The position numbers and the translations under genes were made by a program. The notes under the pieces are model-generated. The model searched no databases. It was given only the letters and a program-made list of their open reading frames with translations, and was not told where the DNA came from. Positions 13,525 through 18,069 of a stretch of 18,069 nt of DNA are shown piece by piece. This DNA is from CAZTVN01 sp964617145 (GTDB taxonomy: Bacteria > Patescibacteriota > Gracilibacteria > UBA1369 > JACRIC01): positions 1-18,069 of the forward strand of contig CAZTVN010000026.1 of the NCBI GenBank assembly GCA_964617145.1, given 5' to 3'. The number at the start of each line of letters is the position of its first letter. Positions within the stretch are counted from its first letter, which is position 1.

Positions 13525-14265
13525 ATGTTTTTTTATGGACTGCTTATGATTTTCCCCTCATTCCACAAAATTACTGCCATTGATCTCGGATTTTTCAACA
13601 TAAAAGTTTGGGGTCTTTTTGTCGCTCTTTCTATGATAGCCGCCTTTTTTGTCACATATAAAGAAGCGAAACGAAAAAAAATAAACAAAAATCTTATGAA
13701 TGATCTTTTTATTTGGGTTTTTATTGCTTCTATTATCGGCGGCCGACTTTTCTATATATTTTTACACTTTTCCTATTTTCGCCTTCATCCTAGCAATATT
13801 TTCTATCTCTGGGACGGAGGAATGTTTTTCTATGGAGCGGTTTTTGTCGCACTTCTTACAAGTTTTTTTATCCTTCGCAAACAAAAAATTTCTTTTTGGA
13901 AAATTTTTGACATGGCTTGTCCCGGATTAACTTTCGCTCTTTCCATAGGGTATTTTGGTTCCTGGATAGCTTTAGATTCTCATTTTAAGTCTTCACTCTA
14001 TTTTGCCATTAATTCTTTTATTTTCTTTCTTATTCTTGTTTTTTTCCTCAATCAATATTTCAAAAAAAATGGCCAATTGAGTGTTATTTTTATCACTTGG
14101 TATCTCATCTCTCGATTTTCTTTAGGCTTTTTGATGTTTAATAATTTAAGCCATCCCTTAGTTGAGCCACGAATGTTTGGACTGACACTCTCTCAATACT
14201 TAAGTTTTCTTCTTTTTGTTGGCTTTATTCCATGGGGAATTCGCACCTTTTTTCGACCATCATGA
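13525..14265 (+). CDS. Lgt-like integral membrane protein lacking most Lgt catalytic residues
   Basis: A 246-residue polytopic membrane protein with about seven hydrophobic spans. Homology to prolipoprotein diacylglyceryl transferase is visible in KVWGLF (27-32), IIGGRLFYIF (70-79) and LWDGGMFFYGA (95-105). The Lgt signature GRxGNFxNGE is replaced by SIGYFGSWIALDSH (140-153), so the E. coli R143/N146/E151 equivalents are missing. The H103-like histidine of SFHGG is Tyr, HPSQLYE is reduced to FKSSLYFA, and EFFR reads LGFLMFNN, although the preceding arginine is kept (R197). It may therefore not transfer lipid; a changed substrate or a scaffold role is possible. The start at 13525 is provisional, with an in-frame ATG at 13546. 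It overlaps the next gene by 4 bp (ATGA). Confidence 0.75.
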   Translation: MFFYGLLMIFPSFHKITAIDLGFFNIKVWGLFVALSMIAAFFVTYKEAKRKKINKNLMNDLFIWVFIASIIGGRLFYIFLHFSYFRLHPSNIFYLWDGGMFFYGAVFVALLTSFFILRKQKISFWKIFDMACPGLTFALSIGYFGSWIALDSHFKSSLYFAINSFIFFLILVFFLNQYFKKNGQLSVIFITWYLISRFSLGFLMFNNLSHPLVEPRMFGLTLSQYLSFLLFVGFIPWGIRTFFRPS

Positions 14266-15617
14266 AAGGCACTTTTCTTCGACTCGGTGTTTTTTTTATC
14301 GTTTTTTTCTTTCTTTTTGAAAACACTTTTGCGGCTTCTTTCGCTGATGTTGCTGAGGGAAGTCAATATTATGCTGCGGTAGAATATCTCTCGGATAAGG
14401 GCATCGTAAACGGATATTCTGACTCCACTTTTGCTCCTGACAAAGCTATTAATCGTGCTGAACTTTTGAAGATGGTTATGAAACAGGTCTTTAAAATTTA
14501 TCCTAATGCCTTGCAAGCCGTATCTGATCCTTCACAAACACCTTTCAATGATATCGATGCGAATACTTGGTATCTGCCTTATGTCACTTCAGCGCTTACA
14601 AAAAATATTATTAACGGCTATGATGATGGGTCTTTTCGTCCGGCCAATACGGTCAATCTTGCTGAAACACTTAAAATTATTCTTCTCGCCCTCTCGACTG
14701 TTGATCCGAATATGAACGTGCAAACAAAACCTTATGCTGATGTCGAACTTTCTACATGGTTTGCCGCGTATGTGGACTTTGCAAAATCTCTCCATCTCAT
14801 TGAACTTTCTTCTGATGGACTCCTTCATCCAGAACAATTTATGACACGAGGCCGCGTTGCTGAGATTCTTTATCGACTCCTTTATATACAAGAAAATGGT
14901 TTGAAGACCTTTGATTTCACTCTCAATTGGCCGGTGTTTACAAAAAAATCGCATAATTTTTCTCTAAAATATCCCTATCGATGGGATCTTATTGATGAAA
15001 AAAACCGCACTATCCTTTGGAAACGTGGAGAAAAACAAATAAGTTTTGAACGTTTGGCTCCTTTTTCTGGTTCAGTTTCGATATATTTTGATCCTAATGT
15101 AGAACGCTTAACGAGTGATCAATATTTTGAACTCGTGAAATCGTATACTCCAGAGAATGCTGAAATAAAAACATTTGTTTGGAATGGTCTTTTCCCTTCG
15201 ATGCGCGTTATCGTTTCCGATTCTGAGAGTGAATTTAACGACTGGTATGTGTATTTTCCCAATAACAGCGTGCTTATTTTTTATGGCTCTTTGTCTTTAG
15301 GAACTGCCTTTGAATATTTAGAAGAGGAACTTCTTGCTCTTGAGCATAGCCTTTCTTACGTCATTAATGATGAAGACGAACAGATGAAAATTAGCGAAAC
15401 TTTGGAGAAAGCCCGAAACAATATATTTGTAGATGGGGCTGGAACAGAAACCTTAGCGCTTTTTGACGATGCCAAGCTTATTGAAACTGATGCGATTGGT
15501 ATCGGTACGGGGCCGGTTGATTATTACTATAGTGCTTGGGCCCAAGTTACTTTAAAATATGAACGGTCATTTGACGTCATACTCGCTATTACTGAAGGCC
15601 GCAGTACCAGCTTTTAA
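14262..15617 (+). CDS. Secreted S-layer homology (SLH) domain protein
   Basis: A 451-residue exported protein from the ATG at 14262, which overlaps the preceding stop as ATGA. An in-frame ATG at 14232 would place extra residues before the signal and is less likely. Residues 5-25 form a signal peptide (cleavage near FAAS). Three SLH repeats follow at about 27-80, 95-147 and 158-208: ASFADV...YYAAVEYLSDKGIVNGYSD, then FNDIDANTWYLPYVTSALTK, then YADVELSTWFAAYVDFAKS. SLH repeats bind cell-wall polymers and anchor surface proteins. Residues about 220-451 contain FSLKYPYRWDLID and look like a PsbP/DUF1795-type beta domain (low confidence). Probable role: surface-anchored protein of the S-layer or envelope. 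It has few cysteines, so it is not an obvious substrate of the upstream thioredoxin. Confidence 0.88.
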   Translation: MKGTFLRLGVFFIVFFFLFENTFAASFADVAEGSQYYAAVEYLSDKGIVNGYSDSTFAPDKAINRAELLKMVMKQVFKIYPNALQAVSDPSQTPFNDIDANTWYLPYVTSALTKNIINGYDDGSFRPANTVNLAETLKIILLALSTVDPNMNVQTKPYADVELSTWFAAYVDFAKSLHLIELSSDGLLHPEQFMTRGRVAEILYRLLYIQENGLKTFDFTLNWPVFTKKSHNFSLKYPYRWDLIDEKNRTILWKRGEKQISFERLAPFSGSVSIYFDPNVERLTSDQYFELVKSYTPENAEIKTFVWNGLFPSMRVIVSDSESEFNDWYVYFPNNSVLIFYGSLSLGTAFEYLEEELLALEHSLSYVINDEDEQMKISETLEKARNNIFVDGAGTETLALFDDAKLIETDAIGIGTGPVDYYYSAWAQVTLKYERSFDVILAITEGRSTSF

Positions 15618-15636
15618 CTTTTAACCTCTATTTTCG

Positions 15637-15843
15637 ATGCCATCTTCTAAAAAATCGTCATGTCCTTCTTGCAAAATGATACCTATTATTTTAGGAATTT
15701 TCATTATTGCAGCGATTATTGTAATTATTTTGAGTACTATAAAACCAAAAATTCAGGGGCCTCCTATCTCACCTGACCTTGCGCCGAAATCCCCTCCTCA
15801 AGTCACATCTCCCACTTCTCCTCCACCAGGTATTGGTTCTTAA
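15637..15843 (+). CDS. Small single-span membrane protein with N-terminal CPSC and proline-rich tail
   Basis: A 68-residue protein of unknown function. The short basic N-terminus SKKSSCPSCK has a CxxC pair (C9/C12), a membrane helix spans about 15-34 (IPIILGIFIIAAIIVIIL), and the tail is rich in Pro and Ser. It lies 19 nt after the SLH gene and 10 nt before malic enzyme on the same strand, so it fits the operon. The CPSC pair would face the cytoplasm if the basic N-terminus stays inside, and could bind metal or be redox-active (inference). Clean hydropathy and spacing support a real gene. Confidence 0.7.
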   Translation: MPSSKKSSCPSCKMIPIILGIFIIAAIIVIILSTIKPKIQGPPISPDLAPKSPPQVTSPTSPPPGIGS

Positions 15844-15853
15844 AATTTGACGT

Positions 15854-17002
15854 ATGGATTATGATACAAAATCCCTCGATCTTCATCACACACATAAGGG
15901 AAAATTTGAAATTATCTCGAAAATTCCTCTTGAAACACGTGATGATTTAAGTCTCGCTTACACCCCGGGAGTAGCTGCTTCCTGTCGTAAGATTGCTGAA
16001 AATCGTGACGATGTTTATACCTATACCGCTAAGGGGAATCTTGTTGCTGTAGTGACGGATGGTTCCGCTGTTCTTGGGCTTGGAAATATCGGCCCTTATG
16101 CCGCGATGCCTGTGATGGAAGGGAAATGTTTGCTTTTTAAAAAGTTTGGCGGGGTCGATGCGGTGCCTATTTGTTTAGCGACTCAAGACAGTGAGCAAAT
16201 TATTCAAGCAGTGAAAAATATTTCTCCTACTTTTGGCGGTATTAATCTTGAAGATATTGCTGCTCCGAACTGTTTTATAATTGAAGAAAGGCTGAAAAAG
16301 GAACTTGATATACCTGTTTTTCATGACGACCAGCATGGAACGGCTATTGTGGTTTTAGCTGGACTTATTAACGCACTTAAGATTGTTGGAAAAGATTTTA
16401 CTCAGATTAAATGTGTGATGAGTGGCATTGGTGCTGCTGGAGTTGCTATTGCCAAAATACTTCTTCGCTATGGCGTTTCCAATATTGTTATGACGGATCG
16501 AGACGGAGCGCTTTATCGTGGTCGAACTTCCGATATGAATCCTTTTAAAGAAGCATTAAATCGTGTCACTAACCCCGAAAATCTTCAAGGAAACTTAGCT
16601 GAAGTCATTGAAGGGGCTGATGTTTTTATCGGTGTTTCTGCTGCGAATATTTTGACTCAAGATATGGTAAAACGTATGGCAAACGATGCTGTTATCTTTG
16701 CCATGGCTAATCCTGTGCCTGAGATTATGCCGGATATCGCTCTCTCTTGCGGCGCAAAAATCGTTGCGACCGGTCGTTCTGATTTTCCAAATCAAATTAA
16801 TAATATTCTTGCTTTTCCTGGTATTTTTCGTGGAGTGCTTGATGTCAGGGCGTCGCATATTACTGAAGAGATGAAAATCTCTGCTGCTTTAGCTTTAGCG
16901 AAGATGGTTCCGCATCCTACGGTTCAAAAAATCATTCCTTCGCCTTTTGAAGATGGTTTAGCTCAAAGAGTTGCGGAAGCTGTTAAGGCCGCTATTCATT
17001 AG
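15854..17002 (+). CDS. Malic enzyme, short bacterial type (NAD(P)-dependent)
   Basis: A 382-residue cytoplasmic enzyme converting malate to pyruvate and CO2 with reduction of NAD(P). Motifs in order: LAYTPGVAASC (residues 34-44, catalytic Tyr37), MEGKCLLFKKFGGVDAVPI (catalytic Lys91), NLEDIAAPNCF (metal ligands E133/D134), FHDDQHGTAIV (157-165, third metal ligand), the nucleotide-binding loop GIGAAGVAIAKIL, TDRDGALYRGR, and FAMANPVPEI. It lacks the phosphotransacetylase domain of long MaeB proteins. The coenzyme preference cannot be settled by eye. It is last in the plus-strand run, 10 nt after the small CPSC membrane protein. In reduced genomes it may be one of few links between C4 acids and pyruvate (inference). 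All catalytic residues are present. Confidence 0.95.
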   Translation: MDYDTKSLDLHHTHKGKFEIISKIPLETRDDLSLAYTPGVAASCRKIAENRDDVYTYTAKGNLVAVVTDGSAVLGLGNIGPYAAMPVMEGKCLLFKKFGGVDAVPICLATQDSEQIIQAVKNISPTFGGINLEDIAAPNCFIIEERLKKELDIPVFHDDQHGTAIVVLAGLINALKIVGKDFTQIKCVMSGIGAAGVAIAKILLRYGVSNIVMTDRDGALYRGRTSDMNPFKEALNRVTNPENLQGNLAEVIEGADVFIGVSAANILTQDMVKRMANDAVIFAMANPVPEIMPDIALSCGAKIVATGRSDFPNQINNILAFPGIFRGVLDVRASHITEEMKISAALALAKMVPHPTVQKIIPSPFEDGLAQRVAEAVKAAIH

Positions 17003-17097
17003 GGAGGTGGAGGGTTTTCTCGAAAACGGTGCTGCATCTAAAATCGGTCTACATGTACGATCGATTCAGTGTCGAAGGATACATGATCTTTCTTTTC

Positions 17098-17126
17098 TTG
17101 CAGTTTTTGCTCAGACGGCCTATAAT
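17098..17126 (+). promoter_or_regulatory. Promoter of yebC
   Basis: TTGCAG (17098-17103), a 17-bp spacer and a perfect TATAAT (17121-17126). Transcription would begin near 17133, about 23 nt before the ATG. It shows yebC is expressed independently of malic enzyme. Confidence 0.65.
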
Positions 17127-17155
17127 TTTGCTGCTTTTCTTTTCTATGCGTTTGT

Positions 17156-17914
17156 ATGTCTGGACATTCAAAATGGCATTCTATCAAGCACAAGAAGAGT
17201 ATTGTTGACGCTAAAAAAGGCGCGAAATTTACTCAGATTGCTCGTCTTATTACCGTTGCTGCTCAACAAGGCGGAGCTGACATCTATCTTAATGCCTCGC
17301 TTCGGTTTGCTATTGAAAAAGCGAAAGAAATTAATATGCCGAATGCGAATATTGAAAGGGCTATAAAAAAAGGGACTGGCGAACTGAAAGAAGGAGTTCC
17401 CATGGAAGAGGTTGTTTATGAAGGTTATGGTCCTTCCGGCATTGCTCTTTTCATTCAAACCGTTACGGATAATAAAAATCGCACGGTTTCTCAAATTAAG
17501 ACCGTACTTTCAAAACATGGAGGCAGTATGGGAACGCTTGGATGCACGGCTTGGATGTTTCGCCAACAAGGGGTTATCAATGTGGATGCTTCTTCTCATT
17601 CTATTGAAGACATTGAACTTCGCGCTATCGATCTTGGCGCTATGGATGTCCAATCTGATGAAAATAGTGTAGAAATTTATACTGCTCCTCAAGATTTTAT
17701 CGCGATAAAAGAGGCTCTTCAAAAAACTGGATATAAGATCCTTTCATCGGAAGTCACCTTCGTCCCTAAAGATGTTGTCACTATTACTGAACCTCATACT
17801 GCTCAGAAAATTTTGAAGCTTATGGAACTGCTCGAAGATCTCGAAGACGTTTCATCCGTAGCCAGCAATTTTGATATTTCGACCGAAGTTATGAGTGTTG
17901 TTGGGGGGCATTAA
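17156..17914 (+). CDS. yebC: YebC/PmpR/TACO1-family protein
   Basis: A 252-residue cytoplasmic protein of standard length. It opens MSGHSKWHSIKHKKSIVDAK, the family's conserved N-terminus, then GADIYLNASLRFAIEKAKEI and MPNANIERAIKKGTGE. The middle has YEGYGPSGIALFI, TDNKNRTVSQIK and GGSMGTLGCTAWMF. The last part ends LEDLEDVSSVASNFDI. Members were described as transcriptional regulators and more recently as ribosome-associated factors relieving stalls at difficult motifs such as polyproline (family knowledge). It has its own promoter, 154 nt after malic enzyme, and a hairpin repeat directly after its TAA stop. All signature motifs are intact. Confidence 0.96.
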   Translation: MSGHSKWHSIKHKKSIVDAKKGAKFTQIARLITVAAQQGGADIYLNASLRFAIEKAKEINMPNANIERAIKKGTGELKEGVPMEEVVYEGYGPSGIALFIQTVTDNKNRTVSQIKTVLSKHGGSMGTLGCTAWMFRQQGVINVDASSHSIEDIELRAIDLGAMDVQSDENSVEIYTAPQDFIAIKEALQKTGYKILSSEVTFVPKDVVTITEPHTAQKILKLMELLEDLEDVSSVASNFDISTEVMSVVGGH

Positions 17915-17984
17915 GGAGGCTTAAGAAAAGCTATCTTCCTACTAAAAAATTATAAATTTCGGCTGCAAATTTTTCAGACCCTCC
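17915..17984. repeat. Dispersed hairpin repeat, copy directly after yebC
   Basis: It begins at the base after the yebC stop. GGAGG (17915-17919) pairs with CCTCC (17980-17984), with inner AAGAAAA / TTTTCAG partly pairing, and the core ATTTCGGCTGCAAA is at 17956-17969. A long T-run at about 18019-18032 lies downstream. The position suggests a 3' mRNA hairpin or terminator role. Confidence 0.6.
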
Positions 17985-18069
17985 CTAACTTCCTATAAGA
18001 TCCTCAATATCAGTCTCTTTTTTTTTTTTTTTCTTTGAGATTTCAAGGGTTGGGTTTTTGGGTATTTTT

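Noticed and set aside
17003..17040. GGGAGGTG directly after the malic enzyme stop resembles the start of the hairpin repeat, and GTTTTC/GAAAAC can pair.
   Set aside because: Only the first eight bases match and no core or right end is found; there is too little to call a fourth copy.

Overview
The window looks like a piece of a small-genome bacterium of the Candidate Phyla Radiation / Patescibacteria. This is an inference from AT-rich sequence, tightly packed genes, weak Shine-Dalgarno signals, a large serine recombinase of the 'ARKSTDEDDRQVLSIEGQ' type butted against tRNA genes, and divergent versions of core proteins. TGA is used as a stop by several intact genes (rlmD-like, cca, tsaD, lgt-like), so the code is standard. 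That argues against the Gly-TGA lineages (Gracilibacteria, Absconditabacteria). Two runs of ten Ns (2850-2859, 8259-8268) mark scaffold joins of unknown true length.

Left end (1-2190): a thiol-redox locus. A truncated CcdA gene (minus strand, running off the window edge) sits 3 nt behind an ArsR-family regulator. Divergently, a lipoprotein fusing DUF3179 to a TlpA-like thioredoxin domain is followed by a CxxC glutaredoxin. The divergent interval carries a TATAAT promoter and an 8-bp inverted repeat that could be the ArsR operator. CcdA normally carries electrons across the membrane to extracytoplasmic thioredoxins, so the four genes make a plausible regulated electron relay.

Accessory stretch (2190-4880): GC-rich hairpins, two tRNA-Gly genes (GCC and UCC, minus strand, CCA encoded), and a serine recombinase interrupted by one in-frame TGA, its 3' end running into the second tRNA. 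Two decayed 3' ends of related recombinases lie beside the first tRNA in opposite orientations, a record of repeated integration at tRNA 3' ends. The following intergenic region holds a 107-bp inverted-repeat element and one copy of a dispersed hairpin family.

Core genes (4880-12810): on the minus strand, grxC followed by a beta-CASP metallo-beta-lactamase RNase; an RlmD-like rRNA methyltransferase; the CCA-adding enzyme (minus, crossed by an N gap); tsaD; a small acidic hypothetical protein (minus); and a histidyl-tRNA synthetase-like protein whose catalytic signature residues are largely replaced. The 590-bp region before the HisRS-like gene holds a nested palindrome of about 336 bp.

Right end (13085-18069): a compact plus-strand run of five genes, namely a membrane-anchored VKOR-type thioredoxin, an Lgt-like membrane protein missing most Lgt catalytic residues, an SLH-domain surface protein, a tiny CPSC membrane protein and malic enzyme. 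It is headed by a promoter whose -10 box sits inside an 8-bp inverted repeat. yebC follows with its own strong promoter, and a third hairpin-family copy starts directly after its stop.
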